Assembly (NCBI GenBank): GCA_965200955.1
Contig: OZ241742.1
Span: forward strand, 3,162,001 to 3,226,000
Direction of reading: 5' to 3'
DNA from: Bin80 sp026708685
GTDB taxonomy: Bacteria; Bacteroidota; Rhodothermia; Rhodothermales; Bin80
Length of the DNA: 64,000 nt
Shown: positions 9,313-18,500 of the stretch, one piece after another
How positions within the stretch are numbered: position 1 is the first letter of the stretch
Layout: every line of letters begins with the position of its first letter
Notes under the pieces: generated by a model
Seen by the model: only the letters and a program-made list of their open reading frames with translations
Told to the model about the DNA's origin: nothing
Databases searched by the model: none
Program-made: the position numbers and the translations under genes

Positions 9313-12300
9313 ATGGTTGAAAAATATGAACAACTAAAAGAATTACTGGCTGAACTCTTCCAGTTGGATCGCCCTGATCTGGACTTTGGACTTTACCGTA
9401 TTATGCGTGCGAAACGTTCTGAAATCTCTTCGTTTCTTGATAATGACCTTTTCCCACAGGTTAAAGAAGCTTTTAAAGAATATCAGGCTGTTGATAAATC
9501 ACTGTTAAAACGGCGAGTCTCCAAGATGGAAGAGAACCTCAGAGAGGCTTTAATAGACCCTGATGTCTCACCAGTAGTCAGAGACATCCATGCTCACATT
9601 GAAACTATTTCTCCCGATGTTGAACATCTGATCAATAATGTCTATGATCATTTGTATCACTTCTTTCGCCGCTATTACTCAGAGGGAGATTTTATTGCCA
9701 AGCACGTCTATAAATCAGGAGTATATGCTATCCCGTACGAGGGAGAGGAGGTTACGCTCCATTGGGCTAACAAGGACCAATACTATATCAAGTCAAGCGA
9801 GTATCTTCGCGACTATACATTTAGATTGCAACCAGAGGATGACGATGATCCGATGCGTGTGCATTTCAAGCTTTCGGATGCTACTGAGAGTGAGCATAAC
9901 AATAATAAAGCTCCCAATGGAAAAGGACGCGTGTTTGTGCTTGTATCTTACCAAGGATCTGATGATGATTTTATTTCTGAGGAGGATGGCAATCAGGGCA
10001 AAGAATTGATCATTCGCTTTGAGTACCGTCCATCCACCCTGGCTGATTGGCCCGAAAATGATCGGACTGTCAGAAAGAAACCCCCTACTCAACAGGATCA
10101 CATACAACTTGCCGCCAAGCGCATTCTGTCTATTTCCAATCCTGATCTTTCTCAATGGATTGCGGGATTAGCTACTGCTCATAATCTTTCCAATGGTAAC
10201 TCTGCCCAATACAGTAAACTTGAAGCCCATATCCGACGATATACCGCTCGTAATACGTATGATTTCTTCATTCACAAAGACTTGGGTGCTTTCCTGAGAC
10301 GTGAATTGGATTTCTATATCAAAAACGAAGTCATTCATCTGGACGATGTACAAAACGCGACCATCTTTCACGTACAGCATTTTCTCTCGACAGTTAAGGT
10401 AATCCGAACGATTGCGAATAAAATCATAGACTTTCTTGCCCAGTTGGAGGACTTTCAGAAAAAATTATGGCTCAAGAAAAAATTTGTTACTGAGACAAGT
10501 TACTGCATCACGATTGGCACTATCCCCGAAGAGTTCTACCCCGAAATCATTATTAATCAATCTCAATGTCAGGAATGGATAGATCTTTATTCAATTGATA
10601 AGATTAATGGCGACTTGGTGACTCCAGGATACACCGATCACATTTCTACGGAGTTTCTCAATGCTCACCCAACTCTTATGGTGGATACTAGGCATTTTAG
10701 CAATGACTTTACCTTAAAAATGCTTCAAAGCATAGATAATATAGATCAACTAACAGACGGCGTTCTGATCAATGGTGATAATTTTCAATCTTTGAAGCTA
10801 ATCCATAATCGCCTTAAAAACCAAGTAGATTGTGTCTACATTGATCCACCATATAACACTGGGGATTCAGAAATTCTTTATAAAAATTCATATCTCAGAT
10901 CATCATGGCTCAGTTTAATTGCAAGTAGACTTGATTTGTTACCTGAATTGTTTACGAACGATCCAATTCTGTATATAGCAATTGACGATTTTGAAATGGT
11001 GAACCTCGCTAAGTTGATTGATATGAAACTTCCTCAATTTCGTAGAGAGATCATCATCATCAACCATCATCCTCAAGGTGGTAAGGCTAAAGTATTAGCC
11101 CATACTCACGAGTATATGGTCACCTGTGTGCTCTCTTCATCTGATCGGACACTTCTGGGCAGAACCATAAGTGACGGAATTGAGCAAAGACCATTCAAGC
11201 GTAGTGGAACCGCGGAAAGTAACTTTAGATACGGACGACCAAATAGTTTTTATGCTATTTTGATCCATCCAAAATCACAAAAGATTGTTGGGATAGAACC
11301 ACCCCCTAACCTAAATGAAAGTTACCCCGTTGGCTCCACTGATGATGGATTTCTAAGAGTCTATCCTCTTGGCATTCGCGGCGAAGAGCGTGTGTGGAGA
11401 CGCTCCTACGAATCCTGTGCTCAGCTTGTATCCAATGGTAAATTGATTTGCCGTAATAATACCACAATCTATCAGTTGATTGATGCTAAAGAACGTAAGC
11501 CAGCACTTTTCAGTAATTGGGTAAACTCACGTTACAATGCAGGCACATTTGGAGCAAATCTTGTAAAAGACATTATTGGTGAACAAAATTCCTTCTCCTA
11601 CCCAAAATCAATCCATTGCATAGAAGATGCCATTTACGCCGCAGATCTTGACGAAAACTCTAAAATCTTAGATTTCTTTGCAGGATCTGGTACAACTGGC
11701 CATGCCGTTATTAATCTTAACAGAGAGGACGGTGGACATCGAAAATTCACGTTAGTCGAGATGGGAAGGCACTTTGATACGGTTTTAGTTCCACGCCTCA
11801 AAAAAATAACATTTTCCCCCCAGTGGAAAAATGGAATCCCCAAACGTTATGCAACTGCCGAAGAAGCCGAAACCAGTCCACGGATTTTTAAGGTTATTCG
11901 ACTTGAATCCTATGAAGATACACTCAATAACTTGGAACTTGATTCAACTCCTCCACAAAAAAATCTTCTTGATCATCCAGAATCAGACGGTATAGATGGC
12001 TTTCGTGAAAAGTATACTCTTCGTTATATGCTTGATGTTGAGACTCGCGGGAGCCAGTCTCTGCTCAATATTCAAGGTTTTGATTCCCCCGATGCCTACA
12101 AGCTTAACGTTAAAATGCCTGGGTCCGACGAGAATCAAGCGATTCATGTTGACCTGATAGAAACGTTTAACTGGTTGATCGGCCTAACGGTTAACACGAT
12201 CTCTGCTCCGCAAAAATTCACTGCTGAATTTCAAAGAGATCAAGAGAAACGTCTCCACATTAAAGGGGATTTAAGACCTGATTTAAATGGATCATACTGG

Positions 12301-12570
12301 TTTCGAACGATCACAGGTTCTACACCAGATGGACAAAATGCCCTTATTATCTGGCGAACGCTCAATGGGAATCAGGAAAAAGATAATCTCGTGCTAGATA
12401 CATGGTTTATGAGCCATTACTCTTCAGATCAAAAAAGTGAATTTGATATTATCTGGATCAATGGGGGAACCAATCTTGAAAAGCTAAAAAATTCGTCCAA
12501 TTCATGGGAAGTGCGACTGATTGAAGATGATTTCCATAGTCAAATGTTCAATAGTGAGGATCTACTATGA
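9313..12570 (+). CDS. mod: Type III restriction-modification system, DNA methyltransferase subunit (Mod)
   Basis: N6-adenine methyltransferase and specificity subunit of a type III system: it methylates one strand of an asymmetric site and guides the Res helicase-nuclease. The catalytic motif IV is YIDPPYNTGD at about residue 512. The AdoMet motif I is FFAGSGTTGH at about residue 788. This IV-before-I order is the beta class used by type III Mod proteins. At 1085 residues it is much longer than classical EcoP1I-like Mod, with a 500-residue N-terminal extension and a long spacer (probable target recognition) between the motifs. Its stop overlaps the res start by 4 bp (ATGA), indicating translational coupling. 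The ATG at 9313 is the first in frame. No simple-sequence repeat typical of phase-variable mod genes is visible. Confidence 0.93.
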   Translation: MVEKYEQLKELLAELFQLDRPDLDFGLYRIMRAKRSEISSFLDNDLFPQVKEAFKEYQAVDKSLLKRRVSKMEENLREALIDPDVSPVVRDIHAHIETISPDVEHLINNVYDHLYHFFRRYYSEGDFIAKHVYKSGVYAIPYEGEEVTLHWANKDQYYIKSSEYLRDYTFRLQPEDDDDPMRVHFKLSDATESEHNNNKAPNGKGRVFVLVSYQGSDDDFISEEDGNQGKELIIRFEYRPSTLADWPENDRTVRKKPPTQQDHIQLAAKRILSISNPDLSQWIAGLATAHNLSNGNSAQYSKLEAHIRRYTARNTYDFFIHKDLGAFLRRELDFYIKNEVIHLDDVQNATIFHVQHFLSTVKVIRTIANKIIDFLAQLEDFQKKLWLKKKFVTETSYCITIGTIPEEFYPEIIINQSQCQEWIDLYSIDKINGDLVTPGYTDHISTEFLNAHPTLMVDTRHFSNDFTLKMLQSIDNIDQLTDGVLINGDNFQSLKLIHNRLKNQVDCVYIDPPYNTGDSEILYKNSYLRSSWLSLIASRLDLLPELFTNDPILYIAIDDFEMVNLAKLIDMKLPQFRREIIIINHHPQGGKAKVLAHTHEYMVTCVLSSSDRTLLGRTISDGIEQRPFKRSGTAESNFRYGRPNSFYAILIHPKSQKIVGIEPPPNLNESYPVGSTDDGFLRVYPLGIRGEERVWRRSYESCAQLVSNGKLICRNNTTIYQLIDAKERKPALFSNWVNSRYNAGTFGANLVKDIIGEQNSFSYPKSIHCIEDAIYAADLDENSKILDFFAGSGTTGHAVINLNREDGGHRKFTLVEMGRHFDTVLVPRLKKITFSPQWKNGIPKRYATAEEAETSPRIFKVIRLESYEDTLNNLELDSTPPQKNLLDHPESDGIDGFREKYTLRYMLDVETRGSQSLLNIQGFDSPDAYKLNVKMPGSDENQAIHVDLIETFNWLIGLTVNTISAPQKFTAEFQRDQEKRLHIKGDLRPDLNGSYWFRTITGSTPDGQNALIIWRTLNGNQEKDNLVLDTWFMSHYSSDQKSEFDIIWINGGTNLEKLKNSSNSWEVRLIEDDFHSQMFNSEDLL

Positions 12571-15500
12571 TTAGATCACGGAGAAGTCGCAAAAAAACGA
12601 AGATACCGTTTCCGCATAAATTGATTCTGAATCAATGGATACTGTCTTTATTCCGTGTGAGAGATTTTGATCAACTTGCTTCTGTTCTAAAAATAAACTT
12701 AAAAGAAGGGCTTAATGTAAGTAATTCTCACCACTTCCATACCCATCTGGCAGAGCACTGCTCATCATCTAAGAAACTTCCTGAGAGTTTATTACTGGAA
12801 TATGATCAAAATATTGTGAAGCACACTAAGCGGGTGAACAAAAATCGAATGACCCGTTACGAGTCGCCAATCGTCTGGAAATACTTTCAGTACCTTGCAC
12901 TGCTTTTCTCTGAGATCTACCTTGACCGATACTTTCGTGATCCTGAATCTCTTCTTGCTGAGTTAAATAGACAGATTGATATCTATAACCTTGGTAAACC
13001 GAAACTTGAAAAGATTGAGAAATTTGATGACTCAAAAAAAGCCTCTACCCAACTCAACAAATTAGCATTTTGGATGGCTACTGGTAGTGGGAAGACACTC
13101 ATCATGCACATCAACCTTCTTCAATACCTCCATTATTTGTCAAAATATGGTAAACCAAGGGAATTAAACCGTATCCTATTGCTTACTCCTAATGAAGGGC
13201 TTTCTCGTCAACATCTTCACGAGTTTCATTCATCCGGTATTGTTGCACATTTGTTTGAGAAAAATCGAAGTGGTCTATTCCATGATCAGACTGTTGAGAT
13301 CCTCGAAATCACGAAGCTTAAAGAAGATATGGGAGATAAGACCGTTGCAGTTGATGCTTTTGAAGGTAACAATTTAGTCCTTATAGATGAAGGACATCGT
13401 GGGGCAAGTGCTGGCAAAGGGGGGGTTTGGATGGGCTATCGTAATGTACTCTGTGAAAATGGATTTTCTTTTGAATACTCTGCAACTTTTGGGCACGCCA
13501 TTAAGGGCAATTTAGACCTTACAAATATATATGCCAAAAGCATACTCTACGACTATTCCTATCGATACTTTTATTCTGATGGATATGGGAAAGATTATCA
13601 GATTCTAAACCTTGATAATATTAAAGAAAAAAATCACTTAGATACGTATATGGTTGCGTGTCTTATCTCTTTTTTTCAGCAACAGATTCTCTACAGAAAT
13701 CAAGAACATGTTTTTCGCCCATTTAATATTGAAAACCCACTTTGGATCTTCGTAGGTGGACGGGTCACAGCTACTCTTGCTAAAAAAGATGCCTCTGATA
13801 TTGTTGAGATTCTGAAATTTTTAGACCGATATGTATCAGACAGATCGGGCAGTATCCACCGGATTGATCAAGTTCTTCATCAAGGGCTGGTCAACTACCA
13901 AGGAAAAAATATTTTGGCTGAGCGCTTTACTTACCTTGATACACTCAACTTATCTCCATCTCAAATCTATGATGAAACAATTACGACCATCTTCAATTCA
14001 TCAATTAGAGGCCGATTGTGTATCGAGAACCTTAAGCAAGCATCCGGTGAAATTGCTCTCAAATTAGGCTCACGCGGAGAACCATTTGGTGTCATTAATG
14101 TAGGCGATGATGGGAAGCTTGTCAGAATATGTGATGAAATGGGCCTACATACCGAAGAAAGCGAGTTCTCAAAATCTATTTTTCACGAATTGAATCAGTC
14201 TGACTCAAAGGTTAATATTCTCATCGGCTCAAAAAAGTTTACAGAAGGTTGGAATAGTTGGCGGGTTTCAACGATGGGACTCATGAATGTTGGAAAAAGT
14301 GAAGGTGCACAGATCATACAGTTGTTTGGCCGAGGAGTACGACTTAAAGGGCAAAATATGAGCCTTAAACGCAGTATTCAGACAGATCAATCAGTTGAAC
14401 GTCCCAATCATATCGGTATATTGGAAACCCTTGGGATTTTTGGAATTCATGCTGACTATATGGCACAGTTCAGAGATTTTCTTATTGAGGAAGGGCTCCC
14501 CACCAATGAAGATCGAGTGGAGTTTATCTTACCCGTGATCAAAAATTTCGGAAAACAAAAACTTAAAACGGTTCGGATCAAAAAGAAAATCAATGGCGTG
14601 ACCACTGAATCTGGCACTGCATTTGAACAACTTGGCCCTACCCCAACGCTAGCACCACCTGATCTAGAAAACGATCCGACTACGGAGTATCTGTACAAAA
14701 ATCCGGTCCGTCTCAACTGGTACCCTATGATTCAGGCAATGAAGTCAAAAACGGAGATTGGCGAGGATATCGATGCAGTTCAAGACCCAATATCCCTAAA
14801 ATCAGAACAAATCGCTTTCTTTGACTACGACTTTCTTTACCTTGAACTTCACCGATTCAAAACGGAACGAGGCTGGTACAACCTCAACTTATCTCCATCA
14901 GTCATCAAAGAAATTCTTTCCGATCAACATTGGTATCGTCTACTGATACCACCCTCAGAAATGATTGGAGATTCATACGACAAGGTCCGTTTGTGGCAAG
15001 AGATCGCCCTTGCCCTACTTAAAAAGTATATGGAACGATACTATACATTCCGAATGCGTCAGTGGGAACTTCCCCATCTTGAGTACAGCCTTTTAGATGA
15101 TAACGATCCGAATCTTTTGGGAATCAGTGACTCCTCCGAAGAAGAGGGCTATTATCGAATTATCATTGACCAGTCAAAAGACGAGATTGTCGCCGAACTT
15201 AATCATCTCAAAGATACCATTGAACGACGGGAAGCCGTAGAATGGGAGTTCAAGGGAATTGAAGCCCATTGGTTTGGTCATCACTTATTTGAGCCGTTAC
15301 TCACAGTAGAATCTAAACTCGTAGAAATTAGCCCGGCTCCACTTAACAAAAGCGAATTAGCGTTCGTGAAAGATCTAAGATTTTTTCTGAGGCGAAATCC
15401 TGATTTCTGTGAGAATCGAGAAGTTTATCTACTCCGTAACCTTAGCCGTGGACGGGGTGTTGGCTTCTTTGAAGCCGGCAATTTTTATCCTGATTTCATC

Positions 15501-15791
15501 TTATGGTTGGTATCCCAAGGTAAACAACAAATCTTGTTCATTGACCCCAAAGGAATCCGTCATCTATCGGTTGATAACCCGAAAATTCAATTCTTCAAAA
15601 CGATCAAAGAGATTGAAGAGCGTTTAGATGATCGAGATGTATCCCTTCATTCTTTTATTATCTCTAACACTCAATCCACCGAGATGAGCCGAATGTGGAG
15701 CATCTCCAAACAGGAACTTGAACATCTGAATATACTTTTTCAGGAGGAAGATAAGTATTCCTACATCCAAAAGATGTTCTCTGGAATATAG
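12567..15791 (+). CDS. res: Type III restriction enzyme, helicase-nuclease subunit (Res)
   Basis: Superfamily 2 ATPase plus nuclease subunit of the type III system; cleaves unmodified DNA together with Mod. Walker A is MATGSGKTLIMH at about residue 170, and the DExH box is LIDEGHRGAS at about 273. The arginine-finger motif VI is QLFGRGVRLKG at about 587. The C-terminal PD-(D/E)XK nuclease is visible as FYPDFILWL followed by LFIDPKGIR (about 973-995). All key motifs are present in 1074 residues with no frame break, so the system looks intact. It starts inside the end of mod (4-bp ATGA overlap). The 270 bp after it hold only a short tandem TACGC repeat near 15833. Confidence 0.93.
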   Translation: MIRSRRSRKKTKIPFPHKLILNQWILSLFRVRDFDQLASVLKINLKEGLNVSNSHHFHTHLAEHCSSSKKLPESLLLEYDQNIVKHTKRVNKNRMTRYESPIVWKYFQYLALLFSEIYLDRYFRDPESLLAELNRQIDIYNLGKPKLEKIEKFDDSKKASTQLNKLAFWMATGSGKTLIMHINLLQYLHYLSKYGKPRELNRILLLTPNEGLSRQHLHEFHSSGIVAHLFEKNRSGLFHDQTVEILEITKLKEDMGDKTVAVDAFEGNNLVLIDEGHRGASAGKGGVWMGYRNVLCENGFSFEYSATFGHAIKGNLDLTNIYAKSILYDYSYRYFYSDGYGKDYQILNLDNIKEKNHLDTYMVACLISFFQQQILYRNQEHVFRPFNIENPLWIFVGGRVTATLAKKDASDIVEILKFLDRYVSDRSGSIHRIDQVLHQGLVNYQGKNILAERFTYLDTLNLSPSQIYDETITTIFNSSIRGRLCIENLKQASGEIALKLGSRGEPFGVINVGDDGKLVRICDEMGLHTEESEFSKSIFHELNQSDSKVNILIGSKKFTEGWNSWRVSTMGLMNVGKSEGAQIIQLFGRGVRLKGQNMSLKRSIQTDQSVERPNHIGILETLGIFGIHADYMAQFRDFLIEEGLPTNEDRVEFILPVIKNFGKQKLKTVRIKKKINGVTTESGTAFEQLGPTPTLAPPDLENDPTTEYLYKNPVRLNWYPMIQAMKSKTEIGEDIDAVQDPISLKSEQIAFFDYDFLYLELHRFKTERGWYNLNLSPSVIKEILSDQHWYRLLIPPSEMIGDSYDKVRLWQEIALALLKKYMERYYTFRMRQWELPHLEYSLLDDNDPNLLGISDSSEEEGYYRIIIDQSKDEIVAELNHLKDTIERREAVEWEFKGIEAHWFGHHLFEPLLTVESKLVEISPAPLNKSELAFVKDLRFFLRRNPDFCENREVYLLRNLSRGRGVGFFEAGNFYPDFILWLVSQGKQQILFIDPKGIRHLSVDNPKIQFFKTIKEIEERLDDRDVSLHSFIISNTQSTEMSRMWSISKQELEHLNILFQEEDKYSYIQKMFSGI

Positions 15792-16065
15792 TAGATTTTT
15801 CAGTGATCAGGATGTTTTTGTGGTACTGTACTACGCTACGCTACGCATGAGATGAGTTGATGTGGTCAATAGCAATGAGGGTTCCAGAAGATCTCATAGA
15901 TTGATGATCATGCACTTTTTATACGTGATGATGATTTCTCAAGATGACCAACTCATTCACTCCTTGATGACTCATATCTCATCATCAGAGACTCCAAGAT
16001 CAAGTGACTGAATATTCATTTCATGTTCCATCGTTGGTTGAACAACCATATTCCATTTCGATTCT

Positions 16066-17112
16066 ATGAACCTTGATTTTCAATTATCAGAGAAGTGGTA
16101 TCCAAAAGGGCATGTGATTGAATGTATTGACGCTCATACCGAAGGTGAACCTCTACGCGTCATTTTATCAGGATTTCCTCAACCTGAGGGAGATACGATT
16201 CTTGCACGCCGAAAGAACTTGAAAGACTCTTTTGACTCCTTCCGTACTGCCCTGATGTGGGAACCACGCGGACACGCTGAAATGTATGGATGCTTACTTA
16301 CCGAACCCATAAGTAACGATGCAGATTTTGGGATATTATTCATGCATAATGATGGTTACAGTACCATGTGCGGTCATGGAATTATTGCAGTGGTCAAGGT
16401 CGTTCTGGAAACTGGAATCCTGCCCATCATTGCTCCCGAAACATGCGTGACCATTGACACTCCTGCTGGCCGCGTTACCGCCTTTGCCCTCATAGAAGAT
16501 GGTCATGTACAATCGGTTCGCTTCCATAATGTCCCGTCGTATGCACATGCATTGGATCAGTCGGTCGATGTACCAGAACTAGGAATTGTACCGTATGATC
16601 TTGCTTATGGAGGAGCTTACTATGCCTTTGTTCATGCCAGTGATCTAGAACTTGTAACAGATCCATCACATACCAAAGATCTCGTTCATTCTGGAATGTT
16701 GATCAAACAGACCATCACCGAAAACACAACCATTGATCATCCATTTGAACCCGATGTAGGCTTTTTGTATGGCGTGATCTTTATTGGTACTGCTGAATCT
16801 CCAGATGCCCACACCCGGCATGTGTGTATCTTTGCCGACGGAGAAGTCGACCGCAGTCCAACGGGGACTGGAGTCAGTGGACGATTAGCCCTTCTCCATG
16901 CCCGTGATCATCTTGAGATTGGGCAAAGCGTACGCATTGAAAGTATTATTGGCAGCTCCTTCACGGGGCAGGTCATTGAAGAATGTACTTTTGGCCCCCA
17001 TCAAGCCATCATCCCAGAAATTACTGGGACTGCTTTCATCACAGGACATCACACCTTTCTGTTAGACGCAACCGATCCCTATCAACACGGCTTTCTTGTT
17101 CGTTCATCTTAA
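16066..17112 (+). CDS. trans-3-hydroxy-L-proline dehydratase (proline racemase superfamily)
   Basis: Proline racemase fold (348 residues). The first catalytic Cys is present in TMCGHGIIAV (about residue 104). At the second site the protein reads DRSPTGTGVSG, with Thr in place of the second Cys of racemases and 4-hydroxyproline epimerases. From family knowledge, the Cys/Thr pair marks trans-3-hydroxy-L-proline dehydratase (as in human L3HYPDH), which makes delta-1-pyrroline-2-carboxylate by loss of water. The next gene, 3 bp downstream, is the reductase for exactly that product, which supports the assignment over racemase. ATG at 16066. Cytoplasmic. Confidence 0.88.
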   Translation: MNLDFQLSEKWYPKGHVIECIDAHTEGEPLRVILSGFPQPEGDTILARRKNLKDSFDSFRTALMWEPRGHAEMYGCLLTEPISNDADFGILFMHNDGYSTMCGHGIIAVVKVVLETGILPIIAPETCVTIDTPAGRVTAFALIEDGHVQSVRFHNVPSYAHALDQSVDVPELGIVPYDLAYGGAYYAFVHASDLELVTDPSHTKDLVHSGMLIKQTITENTTIDHPFEPDVGFLYGVIFIGTAESPDAHTRHVCIFADGEVDRSPTGTGVSGRLALLHARDHLEIGQSVRIESIIGSSFTGQVIEECTFGPHQAIIPEITGTAFITGHHTFLLDATDPYQHGFLVRSS

Positions 17113-17115
17113 TCC

Positions 17116-18099
17116 ATGCCTACGCTGCGAATCCTATCTAAAAAAGATATAGCATCTGCAATATCCATGAAGCAGGCCATTGATCTTATGCGTGATGGAT
17201 TTATCTCGCTTGCATCTGGACGGGCTCATGCTCCAGTACGTGTGAATATGCCTACCCAAGAAGATGGTCAGCGTGCATTATTCATGCCTGTCTTCTCACA
17301 GGATCTGGATCAGATTGGACTCAAGGTGGTGACCGTCAATCCAAAAAATCCACTCCATGGACTTCCATTCATTCACGCATTCATTACCGTCAGTGATGCA
17401 TCAACTGGTGTTCCTCTTGCACTTATGGACGGCGAGTATATTACATCACTGCGAACTGGTGCAGGAAGTGGACTAGCCACTGAAATCCTCTCCCGCCCTG
17501 AATCATCGGTATTGGCACTGTTTGGCACTGGTGTTCAGGCACATACTCAACTAGAAGCAGTCTGCACCGTACGCCCGATTGTCAAAGTCATTGTCTTTGG
17601 ACGAACACCAGAGCGAACCGATCAGTTCATCAACACCATTAGAGATCGCTATGCAATCGATGTGGTTCGCGCAAAATCACCCATAGATCTCATGGAGGCA
17701 GATATTATATGCACGGCTACGACTTCTCTTACGCCCGTCTTTGAAGCAGAGCATATAGCTCCTGGCACTCACATCAATGGAATCGGATCCTATAGACCAG
17801 ATATGAGAGAAATTCCCAGTGAAGTCATTGCAATGGCAAAAGTGGTTGTAGACCAACGAGAGGCATGTTTGCGAGAGGCTGGGGATCTCACGATTCCTAT
17901 TCAAAAGGGGCTCTTTGACACATCACATATCCATGCTGAATTGGGAGAGATTCTGATCAAACATCAAAAGGGACGCAACAATAGCTCGGAAATTACTTTT
18001 TTTAAGTCGGTTGGCAATGCAATTCAAGATCTGGTTGTGGCCAGCTTTCTGGTAAAGACAGCTGAAAAAACGAATCTTGGAACTGAAGTAGATCTATAA
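17116..18099 (+). CDS. delta-1-pyrroline-2-carboxylate reductase (ornithine cyclodeaminase/mu-crystallin family)
   Basis: The 327-residue NAD(P)-binding protein of the OCD/mu-crystallin family shows LRTGAGSGLATEIL, then the dinucleotide-binding ALFGTGVQAHTQLEAV (about residue 135), and DIICTATTSLTPVF. Members include ornithine cyclodeaminase, alanine dehydrogenase and ketimine reductases. Its place 3 bp after the trans-3-hydroxyproline dehydratase makes it most likely the reductase that turns delta-1-pyrroline-2-carboxylate into L-proline (LhpI-type). Family is certain; substrate is inferred from context. The gene ends at a convergent junction with a hairpin (18104-18133). Confidence 0.87.
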   Translation: MPTLRILSKKDIASAISMKQAIDLMRDGFISLASGRAHAPVRVNMPTQEDGQRALFMPVFSQDLDQIGLKVVTVNPKNPLHGLPFIHAFITVSDASTGVPLALMDGEYITSLRTGAGSGLATEILSRPESSVLALFGTGVQAHTQLEAVCTVRPIVKVIVFGRTPERTDQFINTIRDRYAIDVVRAKSPIDLMEADIICTATTSLTPVFEAEHIAPGTHINGIGSYRPDMREIPSEVIAMAKVVVDQREACLREAGDLTIPIQKGLFDTSHIHAELGEILIKHQKGRNNSSEITFFKSVGNAIQDLVVASFLVKTAEKTNLGTEVDL

Positions 18100-18103
18100 T
18101 GGA

Positions 18104-18133
18104 TTCCATCACAGGGGCACCGCTCTGATGGAA
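18104..18133. terminator. Hairpin between convergent reductase and lipoprotein genes
   Basis: Perfect 8-bp inverted repeat TTCCATCA/TGATGGAA with a 14-base loop, directly after the stop of the reductase and before the stop of the minus-strand lipoprotein gene. No T-run on either side. Probably a bidirectional transcript end. Confidence 0.4.
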
Positions 18134-18149
18134 GACTACCTGCCAAAGA

Positions 18150-18500
18150 TCACAAATCAGTCTTGTGGATACGGATCACAGTTACTGGTGAACCCCACAT
18201 GACGGTGGTCATTACATCACGTTGTATCCTGAGGACAAACTCCACCGCAGTTCCATCTACCTGCAGCGTTTGATCCAGAGGAGTCAATGGATAATATTTT
18301 GATCCAGTCGAATCCTGAATGCCAAAGAATCCCCCCTCAAAATCATTCCACACAATCGTGCCCGTTCCATGTATGTCTTGATTCATCTCATTGGAGTGCT
18401 CTAGATGCTCATCATCAGGATCGGGAGACGGAGCTGGACGACAGGTCAAGCCTGTCATCGGAATCATCACTATGCAGAGCATGAGAAGCGTTTGATGCAT
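18150..18500 (-). CDS. Small putative lipoprotein, unknown function
   Basis: From the ATG at 18500 (MHQTLLMLC...) the protein has about 116 residues: a hydrophobic leader, a possible lipidation Cys in MTGLTC (not a canonical lipobox, with T at -1), an acidic linker rich in Asp/Glu/Asn, and a compact domain with GTIVWNDFEGGFFGI and VTTVMWGSPVTVIRI-like strands (here MTTVMWGSPVTVIRI). I have a general memory of similar small domains in lipoproteins of unknown function but cannot name the family. The start overlaps the 3' end of mnmA by about 86 bp. An earlier start at 18551 is possible but puts charged residues ahead of the leader. It converges on the hydroxyproline genes. Confidence 0.6.
   Translation of the reverse strand: MHQTLLMLCIVMIPMTGLTCRPAPSPDPDDEHLEHSNEMNQDIHGTGTIVWNDFEGGFFGIQDSTGSKYYPLTPLDQTLQVDGTAVEFVLRIQRDVMTTVMWGSPVTVIRIHKTDL

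Noticed and set aside
15826..15846. Short tandem TACGC repeat after res
   Set aside because: Only three units of five bases; too short to call a functional repeat.
15792..16065. Possible right attachment site of an island inserted at tRNA-Thr
   Set aside because: I looked for a copy of the tRNA 3' end after the type III system and found only a 7-base match; no integrase is present.
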